From NCBI GenBank assembly GCA_030645735.1, contig JAUSNP010000002.1, positions 1-39,999 of the forward strand: 39,999 nucleotides of DNA, given 5' to 3'. Positions 21,354 through 28,624 of the stretch are shown in pieces. Under the pieces are notes generated by a model, which was given only the letters and a program-made list of their open reading frames with translations, did no database searches and was not told where the DNA came from. The stretch comes from Candidatus Moraniibacteriota bacterium. GTDB lineage: Bacteria; Patescibacteriota; Minisyncoccia; Moranbacterales; UBA2206. The position numbers and the translations under genes are program-made. How positions within the stretch are numbered: position 1 is the stretch's first letter; every line of letters begins with the position of its first letter.

Positions 21354-21758
21354 TTAACAAATATTATTAGCCGGATATCTTGTTCCCCTTTTCACAAAAT
21401 TCTCTTCAATCTCTCCTAATTTAAAAGTTTTAGTAAAATATTTTTTGATAAATTCACGATCAATTCCACTGGTACATGTGTAAACATCGATACTAACAAA
21501 TCTTCTTTTCGGGAAAGTATGGATGCTAATATGACTCTCTGCAATTACAACAATCCCGCTCCAACCCCCTGGATCTTTAATGGCATTGTCTTCAGCTTTA
21601 AAAACATATGGATCACTCAATCTAGTCATACCAAGCTGATGAGGCAACTCAACTAGAGAAAGCATGACCAAGTCCTTATCATTTAATCTTTCGGAATCAC
21701 CACCATAACAATCTAGCATTAAATGCTCCCCAAAATTACACACTTCTATGTCCACCAT
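21354..21758 (-). CDS. speD: SpeD-family pyruvoyl-dependent decarboxylase, substrate uncertain
   Basis: SpeD cleaves itself to form a pyruvoyl group, then normally decarboxylates S-adenosylmethionine. The 134-residue protein has the processing site Glu74-Ser75 in 'AESHISIHTF', His80 and the proton-donor position Cys95 ('DVYTC'). However, the 'HTWPE' glutamate, which from memory is the residue that holds the AdoMet ribose (Glu72 in the Thermotoga enzyme), is Lys84 here ('HTFPK'). SpeD homologs that decarboxylate arginine or ornithine have been reported in bacteria including candidate phyla. With agmatinase in the operon and no spermidine synthase seen, arginine decarboxylase is a good alternative. 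The gene symbol marks the family only. Confidence 0.85.
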   Translation of the reverse strand: MVDIEVCNFGEHLMLDCYGGDSERLNDKDLVMLSLVELPHQLGMTRLSDPYVFKAEDNAIKDPGGWSGIVVIAESHISIHTFPKRRFVSIDVYTCTSGIDREFIKKYFTKTFKLGEIEENFVKRGTRYPANNIC

Positions 21759-21790
21759 TGCTTTAGTATTATATTACGAATTACTTTATT

Positions 21791-21819
21791 ATCCTACAAC
21801 AAAACTTTAATTTTTGCAA
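21791..21819 (-). promoter_or_regulatory. promoter of the polyamine operon
   Basis: -35 TTGCAA (21814-21819), 17-bp spacer, -10 TAGGAT (21791-21796). It lies between the EamA terminator and the speD-like start. Confidence 0.45.
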
Positions 21820-21852
21820 GCATAATCAAGGAAATTTAATAGCAAAATTACT

Positions 21853-21887
21853 AAGGGCCTTGGTTGAGAATCTCAACCAAGGCCCTT
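21853..21887 (-). terminator. strong hairpin after the EamA gene
   Basis: Perfect 17-bp inverted arms, AAGGGCCTTGGTTGAGA, around one base. It lies just after the transporter's stop. The T tract on the minus strand is poor (TAGTAATTTTG), so it may also protect the mRNA 3' end. Confidence 0.65.
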
Positions 21888-21894
21888 TCGACAC

Positions 21895-22818
21895 CTACCC
21901 CAAAAGATAAATCCCAAATGCCATAATTGCTATGGCAAGTGATTTATTCCCCAAGCCAACAAACTGACTTTGCAGAACATCTGCGTGTTTACTGTCAATT
22001 GAGATATTGAATGTCCTACAAAACCAATATATCAACCCACAAACTATCAACACGAAGGCTGGAACCGTCGTTTCGATGACGGCCACATATGATACAGCTG
22101 GGCTGACCTTAATCGCGTAGTGAGAAAATACTATCGCAATCAGATTAAAACATTCCGCGACTACAAGCCAGAGGTATGATGATGTTTTTACTCGAAACAG
22201 CCTCTTCTCTCGTATGGATTTTTTTGTGTAGCAGAAACATCCGCTTAAAAAAATACCCACTGAGAAAAACATAAATCCATCATAGAAGCTGATTTTGTTA
22301 TAAACCTGCTCATCAACCACCATGCTCAATGAAAAGGTGATAATTGCAATCGCCATCGGCCAAGCTATGCACTTCAATTTGTCATGCACAACCTTGCCTT
22401 CAAAACAGGCGATGACAGATCCAGTAACTACAACGACTATTCCGAAATACTCGACACCACTCAACCGCTCATGTACCAACCAAGCTGCCAAGAGAGGTAC
22501 TACTAGGCCAGGCATATTCATGAGTATCGAAATTAGGACAGTATCGTCCGATTTGAACAACGACCGAAAGTAGAAAAAGGTGTAAATCATAAATAGAATC
22601 CCGGAACCTACTGCCAAGCTTCCGTACAAAATGTTCACTTTGGGCAAACCCCAAACAAACATTGACATCAGTGGCAGGATTCCAAAGAAACCTATCACAG
22701 CTACTACTTCATCTTCTTCCTTGAATTGATCAGTGGCCAACCACCGGTCAATCATGACTACCAGCGCCCAAGACATTGGCGCCACGAATGCAATCAACAT
22801 CCAGTTTTGCGCCAACAT
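21895..22818 (-). CDS. EamA/DMT-family transporter
   Basis: The drug/metabolite transporter superfamily exports or imports amino acids, sugars, polyamines or other small metabolites. The 307-residue protein has about ten hydrophobic helices arranged as two five-helix halves (1-140 and 145-307), with the typical end-of-half motif 'LVHERLSGVEYFGIVVVVTGSVI'. A Shine-Dalgarno-like AGGGGGT lies near the ATG. A consensus promoter, a palindrome in the 5' UTR and a strong terminator make it a single-gene unit upstream of the polyamine operon. Export of a polyamine or arginine-derived compound is possible only by position. Confidence 0.85.
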   Translation of the reverse strand: MLAQNWMLIAFVAPMSWALVVMIDRWLATDQFKEEDEVVAVIGFFGILPLMSMFVWGLPKVNILYGSLAVGSGILFMIYTFFYFRSLFKSDDTVLISILMNMPGLVVPLLAAWLVHERLSGVEYFGIVVVVTGSVIACFEGKVVHDKLKCIAWPMAIAIITFSLSMVVDEQVYNKISFYDGFMFFSVGIFLSGCFCYTKKSIREKRLFRVKTSSYLWLVVAECFNLIAIVFSHYAIKVSPAVSYVAVIETTVPAFVLIVCGLIYWFCRTFNISIDSKHADVLQSQFVGLGNKSLAIAIMAFGIYLLG

Positions 22819-22868
22819 TTGACACCCCCTAATTTATATTATTCTATTTTAAAAGAAAATTTTCCAAA

Positions 22869-22883
22869 TTGGCACGCTGCCAA
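22869..22883 (-). promoter_or_regulatory. palindrome in the 5' UTR of the EamA gene, possible operator
   Basis: TTGGCA-CGC-TGCCAA, lying about 5-20 bases downstream of the expected transcription start. Confidence 0.4.
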
Positions 22884-22894
22884 CTTGATTTATA

Positions 22895-22923
22895 ATTGTA
22901 GCATAAAATATGTATTTTGTCAA
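22895..22923 (-). promoter_or_regulatory. EamA gene promoter
   Basis: -35 TTGACA (22918-22923), 17-bp spacer, -10 TACAAT (22895-22900). Confidence 0.7.
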
Positions 22924-22987
22924 AGACAAAACTACTCCAAAGAAAAAATGCTTTACATAAGCCTTTTTTATAAACTATTTTTAATGT

Positions 22988-23794
22988 CTATTTAAATATC
23001 GTCTTATAAACCATTATAATTACTTTGAGCACTATAACATTGCGCAAAGTCCAATATAAATTCGAAATTATCACACTTCCCCAAAAAATATACCAATCCT
23101 TTCTAGAGAATTTTTCAAATGATCCGCGACGCATATATGTAACCGTTACAAATGGATCTTGCATGATGCTCAAAGTAAAAAAAACTGCCACATCCCCTCT
23201 TTTCAATAACCAGATAACGAATGAGAAAAAAATAGCTGGAATACGAATCACCGACTGAACAATAATTCTTATCCAACGCGTTCGAATATGCACACTCTTA
23301 GCACGACGAATCCATTCATGTCCATTATCCCGTAGTTCATTTACCACTGAAAAACCGAACCAATCCTTTTTTGACCAGTTATAAAAAATAATTTCGACTA
23401 AATACGAAGCGGCCGACAAAAGCATCATGACCACTCCTCCAATAAAAGGGCCTTTTTGCGCAATTACAAAAATGTATAATGGATTGTCAAAAAACCAATC
23501 GATAGTTTTCCTAATCGTATAACCAATAGCAATGGTTTTGATTTTTTTTCGTCTGCGCCAAACAAATTTAGTGGCTCTTTTGCATTGATAACAATCCACA
23601 TCTAAAATTCCCGCGGAAAAAGACACTACAAATGCTGTGCATAGAGCAAAAGAAACTAGCCAGCCCGATTTGTTTGACGCAAATTGATTTGCAAATATAA
23701 CCAAAATTGTCGTGAAAGACACGACAAACACAATCGTTCGCCACAAATATTTTTGAAAAAATAATTCGTTATATTCTTGAAACTTGTCTCGCAT
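22988..23794 (-). CDS. hypothetical polytopic membrane protein
   Basis: I do not recognise this 268-residue protein. About six hydrophobic segments are seen (near 18-35, 43-62, 104-138, 182-200, 205-215, 235-262), separated by basic loops such as 'KFVWRRRKKIKT' and 'HEWIRRAKSVHIRTRW'. A CYQC pair near 73-76 could bind metal or form a disulfide. It is basic and AT-rich like its neighbours. It lies alone between ddl and the EamA gene on the same strand. Function unknown. Confidence 0.7.
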   Translation of the reverse strand: MRDKFQEYNELFFQKYLWRTIVFVVSFTTILVIFANQFASNKSGWLVSFALCTAFVVSFSAGILDVDCYQCKRATKFVWRRRKKIKTIAIGYTIRKTIDWFFDNPLYIFVIAQKGPFIGGVVMMLLSAASYLVEIIFYNWSKKDWFGFSVVNELRDNGHEWIRRAKSVHIRTRWIRIIVQSVIRIPAIFFSFVIWLLKRGDVAVFFTLSIMQDPFVTVTYMRRGSFEKFSRKDWYIFWGSVIISNLYWTLRNVIVLKVIIMVYKTIFK

Positions 23795-23826
23795 TTGTGT
23801 ATTTATTTTACTTTTTGAAATAAATA

Positions 23827-23846
23827 AAAAAGCGTGCTCGCTTTTT
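23827..23846 (-). terminator. ddl terminator
   Basis: AAAAAGCG/CGCTTTTT with a 4-nt loop, then a T-rich tail (TATTTATTT) on the minus strand. It lies about 165 bp after the ddl stop; the rest of the gap holds nothing recognisable. Confidence 0.6.
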
Positions 23847-24010
23847 CTTTTCGAAAAGCTTGCACCTTTTATGAGACTTATACCTAAATGATTCTTCTGG
23901 CTAAAAAATAAATATTTTATCCAAAAAAATTATTCAGAAGCAGGTCTGTTTGTCTATGCACCAAATGGGCACCAAGATATTATATTATGATTGAGAATGT
24001 TTGGCAAGGA

Positions 24011-25081
24011 TTATTTTGAAATTCGCAATTTGTTTTCCATCTTGTGACGCTCAATGGCAAAACCAATCAGTCTATCAATTAGCTCTGCATAGGTAACTCC
24101 GCTGTGCTCCCACAGTTTGGGATACATACTGACGGAAGTGAAGCCTGGGATGGTGTTGATTTCGTTAACAAAAATTTTATTATTCTTGGTCAGAAAAAAA
24201 TCGACTCGTCCCATGCCTTCGCAACATAATACTTCAAAAGTCTGAATGGCCAAGGCTTGAATTTTTTTCGCTACCTCTGGCGGGATGTTGGCTGGGATAG
24301 CTGTGGTTGCACCTTTCTTGTCCAAATATTTCGCTTTGTAGGAATAGAAATCATGACTAGGGATTATTTCTCCCAATGCTGAAGCCATCGGATTTTCATT
24401 GCCCATCACGGAACATTCGATTTCTTTGCCCATCACCGCCTCTTCAATGATAATTTTGTTGTCATAAGCGAAAGCGTCTTTTATGGCTTGGCCAAAATCA
24501 TTTTTGTTTTTGACTTTGCTGATGCCAACCGATGAGCCGAGATTGGCCGGCTTCACAAAAAATGGAATGCCCAACGCTTTTTTTATTTTTTCAAAAGAAA
24601 GTTCAGATGCCTGCTTCTTGCGATAGACTAAAAATTTTGAAACCGGAATGCCAACTTCACGCATGAGTCGCTTGGCCACATCTTTGTCCATGCCTACAGC
24701 TGAACCCAAGATACTTGGTCCCACAAATGGCACACCATAGGCTTTCAGCATACCTTGCAAAGTTCCATCTTCACCAAAGGTGCCATGAATGATGGGAAAT
24801 ACCACTTCAATTTTTGTTTTCTTGGAATTGCTTTGCACTACCATGCCATTTTTTTCAGCATGGACAGTGACAGCTTTCTTTCGCTTGCTGGCAAAAACAT
24901 TTCTACTCGACAACATATCAGCCTCTTCAAATTGAAACCACTCTCCCGCCTTGCTTACACCTAAAATAATCAGCTCATATTTTTTCTTGTCCGATGCTTG
25001 AATGATGTTTCTAGCTGATTTGATCGAAACCTCATGCTCAGCTGATTTGCCACCGAAGATTATTGCTAGTTTTATTTTCAT
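24011..25081 (-). CDS. ddl: D-alanine-D-alanine ligase
   Basis: An ATP-grasp enzyme that joins two D-alanines for the peptidoglycan stem peptide. From the ATG at 25081 the protein is 356 residues. The N-terminal 'FGGKSAEHEVSIKSARN' (about 8-24), the 'GTFGEDGTLQG' loop, the ATP-grasp 'FVKPANLGSSVGISK' and late 'RVDFFLTKNNKIFVNEINTIPGFT' are all family motifs. Whether it makes D-Ala-D-Lac rather than D-Ala-D-Ala is not resolved. It is divergent from the LCP-family gene, which also acts in wall building. Confidence 0.95.
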   Translation of the reverse strand: MKIKLAIIFGGKSAEHEVSIKSARNIIQASDKKKYELIILGVSKAGEWFQFEEADMLSSRNVFASKRKKAVTVHAEKNGMVVQSNSKKTKIEVVFPIIHGTFGEDGTLQGMLKAYGVPFVGPSILGSAVGMDKDVAKRLMREVGIPVSKFLVYRKKQASELSFEKIKKALGIPFFVKPANLGSSVGISKVKNKNDFGQAIKDAFAYDNKIIIEEAVMGKEIECSVMGNENPMASALGEIIPSHDFYSYKAKYLDKKGATTAIPANIPPEVAKKIQALAIQTFEVLCCEGMGRVDFFLTKNNKIFVNEINTIPGFTSVSMYPKLWEHSGVTYAELIDRLIGFAIERHKMENKLRISK

Positions 25082-25158
25082 AAAATTCATTATTAACAGT
25101 TAAATCATACGCTAATAATACAAAAAAATCAGGATTTTAGCAAAAACTGGTGCAATGC

Positions 25159-25164
25159 TATAAT
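25159..25164 (+). promoter_or_regulatory. extended -10 promoter of the LCP-family gene
   Basis: TGCTATAAT (the TG is at 25156-25157); the -35 is poor. The transcript leader would be about 20 nt with no Shine-Dalgarno. Confidence 0.5.
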
Positions 25165-25189
25165 AGAAGTATCTTAATATACTCAAAAA

Positions 25190-26773
25190 ATGACTCTGCA
25201 AAACCGCAAACCAAATCAAGACTTCGGTTCAACTGAGTTTTCTCCAGATGGAAGCTCCTTTGATGTGAGCACGCCGAGCAAGCATTTGCCATTTGAGCAC
25301 CGAAGGAAAAAGGCTGGTTCGCTGAAATATCAAGTTCTAGCTGGTTTGTTTGTGGTGGCGCTTTTTGCGGCCGTTGGTTATGGTTCTTTTTTTGTGTACA
25401 AGATTTATTCAGTCGGTAAAAAGGTTAGCATTGAGGCGGGTGGCGACAACTCGTCTTTTTTGGAAACCTTGAAATCTTTCACTGGTGGCAATCAACTAAA
25501 TTTGCAAGGTGCGCAAACTGGACGCATCAACATTTTGCTTCTGGGCATAGCGGGTGAAGGCAAGCCCGGACAATTTTTGACTGATACTATCATGGTGGCA
25601 AGCCTAGACACCAAAAATAATCGCGTAGCTTTGCTCTCAATCCCCCGCGATCTCTATGTGAAGATTCCTGATACCCAGATGCAAAGCAAAATAAATTCTG
25701 TCTATCAGCTTGGCCTTGGCAATTCTAGGGATGATAAAGCTTCCGGCGCAGAGCTCATCAAAAAAACTATCAACAACATCACCGGCATTGATATCAATTA
25801 TTATGTTGTGATGAATTTTGATGGCTTCCAGAAAGCTATTGATGACATAGGCGGGGTCAATGTGATGAATCAACGCGACATTTTTGACGCACGCTATCCC
25901 GGACCAAATTATAGTTATGAAACTTTCCAATTGTCCAAAGGCTTTCATCAGTTGAATGGTGCCACAGCTCTCAAATATGCCCGGGTTCGCCACAATGATC
26001 CGGAAGGCGATTTTGGTCGCGCCAAGAGACAGCAGCAAATCATGCAGGCTACCAAAAACAAAATCTTTTCGGCTGGCACTATGCTCAATGTTTTTGCGGT
26101 CAATGATTTGTTGAACACTTTGGGCGACAATATCAAAACTGACATCAGTCCCGATGAAATCTCCAGCTTCTTTGAGCTGACCAAAAAACTCGACACCAAC
26201 AACATCAACAATATGGTGGTAGATGCTTGGAATGCCGACAGTCTTTTGAAAGTTTCGCATGTGCAAATGGGATCAGTGGCGGCTTTCGTATTGCTCCCCC
26301 GCGTGGGCAACTATAGTGAGATTCAAGATTTGGCCAAAAATATTTTTGATTTGAAAGCTTTGCAAAGACGCAGAGATGAGATTGCCAAAGAAGATGCCAG
26401 CATTGTCATCATCAACAAAAGTGGTGACAACAAAATTGTGCAAAAAATCCAAAAGGTTTTACAAGAAAATCTGAAACACAAAAATGTGACCGTTCTCAAC
26501 AACGCTGAGCGAATTTTGACTGACAAAACTGTTGTCTACGGTCTAACTGGCGGGCAAAAACCATTCACCTTGGACGAACTAGCCACCAAATTGCCAGCCA
26601 CTGTCTCCTACTCTGCCGACGCCAGCCTGGCTAAGATCTTACAAAACAAAGAGGTTGACTTGGCGCTGGTAGTTGGAAAAGATTTGATTGATAGGTATAA
26701 TGGGGAGGAAGGCACTTTGGAGGATTTAAACAGGGCGAATGATGATCAGGAGAATGCGGAATACAGCAAATAG
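25190..26773 (+). CDS. LytR-CpsA-Psr family cell-wall polymer ligase
   Basis: LCP proteins attach anionic or sugar polymers from a lipid carrier to peptidoglycan outside the membrane. The 527-residue protein has a cytosolic N-terminus with a basic patch, one membrane helix (about 46-68), the LCP domain (about 108-270) with 'NILLLGIAGEG', 'TDTIMVASLDTKNNRVALLSIPRDLYV' and a later 'ALKYARVRHNDPEGDFGRAKRQQ' carrying the conserved arginines, and a C-terminal LytR_C domain (about 400-500). It is alone on the plus strand after divergent ddl. Its polymer substrate is unknown. Confidence 0.93.
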   Translation: MTLQNRKPNQDFGSTEFSPDGSSFDVSTPSKHLPFEHRRKKAGSLKYQVLAGLFVVALFAAVGYGSFFVYKIYSVGKKVSIEAGGDNSSFLETLKSFTGGNQLNLQGAQTGRINILLLGIAGEGKPGQFLTDTIMVASLDTKNNRVALLSIPRDLYVKIPDTQMQSKINSVYQLGLGNSRDDKASGAELIKKTINNITGIDINYYVVMNFDGFQKAIDDIGGVNVMNQRDIFDARYPGPNYSYETFQLSKGFHQLNGATALKYARVRHNDPEGDFGRAKRQQQIMQATKNKIFSAGTMLNVFAVNDLLNTLGDNIKTDISPDEISSFFELTKKLDTNNINNMVVDAWNADSLLKVSHVQMGSVAAFVLLPRVGNYSEIQDLAKNIFDLKALQRRRDEIAKEDASIVIINKSGDNKIVQKIQKVLQENLKHKNVTVLNNAERILTDKTVVYGLTGGQKPFTLDELATKLPATVSYSADASLAKILQNKEVDLALVVGKDLIDRYNGEEGTLEDLNRANDDQENAEYSK

Positions 26774-26784
26774 GCTTAATTTCA

Positions 26785-26965
26785 AATTAATTTAAATAAC
26801 CAAAAACCAAAACGTAACGCCTGCTTTAAATAACCAAAAACCAAGATACAAGGTACAAACAATTTCCAATACCCAAATTTCAATATTCAAACTTTTGTTT
26901 TTTGAGATTTGATTATTTGATATTTGTTTGGTTATTGTTTCTTGTATCTTGTCTCTTAATGTAAT
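26785..26965. repeat. AT-rich inverted repeat between the LCP gene and pth
   Basis: AAATAACCAAAAACCAA occurs twice on the left (near 26795 and 26827). The block ACCAAGATACAAGGTACAAACAATT is mirrored on the right by GGTTATTGTTTCTTGTATCTTGTCTC. It resembles the other AT-rich stems in this window. Confidence 0.6.
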
Positions 26966-26968
26966 TTT

Positions 26969-27571
26969 ATGAAACTTATAATCGGTCTCGGCAATCCCGG
27001 AGAAAAATATATTGGCACCCGACATAATGTGGGTTTTGCAATGTTGGACAAAATTCAGCGGGAATTTGGTTTGGCCAATTTTGAGTTTAATAAAAAATTC
27101 AACGCCGAAATTTCTAGCGGAGACTACCAACTACCCGCCTCGACTCGCGGAGACGACCGCTCGTCAATGCGAGGCGGGCCAACTACCAACCAAAAACTAA
27201 TTTTAGTGAAACCACAAACCTTCATGAATCTTTCCGGCGAAACTGTACGGGCGATTTTGGATTTTTATAAATTGACAGCCGAAGACATTGTTGTGATTCA
27301 AGATGATTTGGATATTGAACTTGGCACCTACAAAGTCGCCACTGATTCTCGCGCAGCCGGACACAATGGTGTGCAAAACATCATTGATCAACTTGGCACC
27401 CAAAAATTCAAGCGCGTGCGCATTGGCCTTGGAAAGATCACCACCGATGAACCTGCTTGCCGCCTCGGAGCACACGATTTTGTGCTGGGAAAATTCACTG
27501 CAGAAGAAAAAGAAAAAATTGAAAAAATTTCTACCGACATTCTCAACGAAATCAAAAAACTTTTGCAATAA
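26969..27571 (+). CDS. pth: peptidyl-tRNA hydrolase with an in-frame palindromic insert
   Basis: Pth frees tRNA from stalled peptidyl-tRNA. The 200-residue protein has the family motifs 'IIGLGNPGEKY' (Asn9), 'TRHNVG' (catalytic His19), 'KPQTFMNLSGE', 'QDDLDIELG' and 'AGHNGVQNI'. Between about residues 51 and 76, where family members have a short beta turn, there is an extra stretch (LPASTRGDDRSSMRGGP) that is encoded by a GC-rich palindrome. Catalytic residues are intact and the frame is kept, so the enzyme is probably active with a surface loop added. Confidence 0.93.
   Translation: MKLIIGLGNPGEKYIGTRHNVGFAMLDKIQREFGLANFEFNKKFNAEISSGDYQLPASTRGDDRSSMRGGPTTNQKLILVKPQTFMNLSGETVRAILDFYKLTAEDIVVIQDDLDIELGTYKVATDSRAAGHNGVQNIIDQLGTQKFKRVRIGLGKITTDEPACRLGAHDFVLGKFTAEEKEKIEKISTDILNEIKKLLQ
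27123..27190 (+). repeat. palindromic element inside the pth coding sequence
   Basis: Arms CCCGCCTCG (27134-27142) and CGAGGCGGG (27170-27178) enclose a smaller GC-rich stem. The word ACTACCAAC flanks it on both sides (27123-27131 and 27182-27190), like a target duplication, although the spacing (59 bp) is not a multiple of three. GC content is far above the rest of the gene. Confidence 0.75.
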
Positions 27572-27574
27572 AAA

Positions 27575-27616
27575 AGGCGGGAGCTTTTCCACTCGGTTGA
27601 GTGAGCTTTCCCGCCT
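27575..27616. terminator. bidirectional terminator between pth and the next gene
   Basis: AGGCGGGA...TCCCGCCT with a second CACTC/GAGTG stem. The minus strand ends in a good T run (TTTTTTATT); the plus strand has a later TTTTT. Confidence 0.7.
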
Positions 27617-27636
27617 AGCCGTCTTTTTCTCCATAG

Positions 27637-27876
27637 TTAGTTTTTGGAAATGCATATGACCCCTTTCCACACAAATATTGGGGTCTTTTCTACTTTCTCG
27701 CCACGATCGTTAAAGCCTATCGTGTATTTTGGGTCAAGGGTATCAATGCATTTCTGGGCATTTTGATATCCTATGGCCACCACGCCTGCTGCTGAACTGC
27801 ATAGCCATAGAATGAGCAACAATTTTATCATCCTACCCGTACTCAGCTCTTTTGGTATTGCCTTTCTTTTTGTCAT
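27637..27876 (-). CDS. small membrane-anchored or secreted hypothetical protein (79 aa)
   Basis: I do not recognise it. The start has a strong purine-rich ribosome-binding site (GAGGAGG-CGAGG). After a basic N-terminus comes one hydrophobic stretch (residues 17-37, 'IKLLLILWLCSSAAGVVAIG'), then a short outside domain with two cysteines (Cys43 and Cys75) that could form a disulfide. A consensus-like promoter lies upstream (27950-27978) and a strong terminator downstream. GC content and start signals resemble the 28088-28390 gene. Confidence 0.6.
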   Translation of the reverse strand: MTKRKAIPKELSTGRMIKLLLILWLCSSAAGVVAIGYQNAQKCIDTLDPKYTIGFNDRGEKVEKTPIFVWKGVICISKN

Positions 27877-27949
27877 CCTCGCCTCCTCAGTGCAAATGGT
27901 TGAATATCTTGAATTTATGATTTGTTAAATCAAGGTACTACAGTCCTAT

Positions 27950-27978
27950 AATGTATTATTTTTAACAATTCCTGTCAA
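27950..27978 (-). promoter_or_regulatory. promoter of the 27637-27876 gene
   Basis: -35 TTGACA (27973-27978), 17-bp spacer, -10 TACATT (27950-27955). Confidence 0.5.
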
Positions 27979-28019
27979 CTATAAAAAACACGGCGTGAGT
28001 AAGTTTAAAACAAAAAAAA

Positions 28020-28070
28020 AGAGGCAACCGGATCATGATGTGTAAAACACCAAATTATCCAATCGCCTCT
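28020..28070 (-). terminator. strong terminator of the 28088-28390 gene
   Basis: AGAGGC/GCCTCT outer stem with a long, mostly paired interior (GGAT/ATCC, TGT/ACA), followed on the minus strand by T9. Confidence 0.85.
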
Positions 28071-28087
28071 CTGTGGGGCCAACAGCA

Positions 28088-28390
28088 TCATTTTGTCAGT
28101 CCCAGCCGACTCATCCGCCGCGTGGTATCACTAGCGAATTCCGCCGATTGAGAATTAATGTATGACGCCATCAACATAGCGCCACTTTCATCCAACCCAT
28201 TCTCATCAAAGGCGGCATCATCACATGGCTGATCGCACGCCTTCACAACAATGGAATGTCCATTGTAGAAGGCTACGATCTTGCCGTTGGGATATTCATT
28301 GACGACGACTTCATTATCAGTGGCCCATGCCTGACCACCGCCAGTAAAAACAAAGAACAACATCAATAGGGTAACCCAAAAACTCTGCAT
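28088..28390 (-). CDS. small secreted hypothetical protein (100 aa)
   Basis: No family recognised. The start at ATG 28390 is set by GGAGGA 6 nt upstream; the track's longer ORF is not supported. Residues 1-21 form a signal peptide ('MQSFWVTLLMLFFVFTGGGQAWA', cleavage after AWA likely). The mature part is acidic, with 'NEYPNGKIVAFYNGHSIVV' and a CDQPCDD cysteine pair, ending in a basic helix. It has its own likely promoter and a strong terminator. Higher GC and a clear Shine-Dalgarno set it apart from the core genes. Confidence 0.65.
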   Translation of the reverse strand: MQSFWVTLLMLFFVFTGGGQAWATDNEVVVNEYPNGKIVAFYNGHSIVVKACDQPCDDAAFDENGLDESGAMLMASYINSQSAEFASDTTRRMSRLGLTK

Positions 28391-28440
28391 AAATTCCTCC
28401 ATATTGAGTTCCAAGTTTGGCGCCCATCGCCTGTTGCGTA

Positions 28441-28468
28441 ACATTAGCAAATCTATAGCCGTTGTCAA
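28441..28468 (-). promoter_or_regulatory. possible promoter of the 28088-28390 gene
   Basis: Perfect -35 TTGACA (28463-28468) and a weak -10 TAATGT (28441-28446), 16 bp apart. Confidence 0.35.
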
Positions 28469-28589
28469 CGCAATAATTATTCAAATTTTATATGGTATAA
28501 ATTTTAAAACGATTGAACCGCTCCTCGCAAAAAAAACATTATTAGCCCGTTGCCACCGTAATTGTATATTATACGCCCATTTGGGCTTT

Positions 28590-28618
28590 TTGTCAATGAC
28601 CGCAAATCCTGCTATCAT
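28590..28618 (+). promoter_or_regulatory. dprA promoter, probably giving a leaderless mRNA
   Basis: -35 TTGTCA (28590-28595), 17-bp spacer, -10 TATCAT (28613-28618). The -10 ends six bases before the dprA ATG at 28625, so transcription should begin at or very near the start codon. Confidence 0.6.
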
Positions 28619-28624
28619 TCAACT

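Noticed and set aside
25637-26266. 209-aa ORF opposite the LCP-family gene
   Set aside because: Antisense shadow; no ribosome-binding site or domain.
27637-28468. Possible toxin-antitoxin or bacteriocin pair
   Set aside because: The two genes have separate promoters and terminators, no overlap, and no known toxin motif; being small and exported is not enough.
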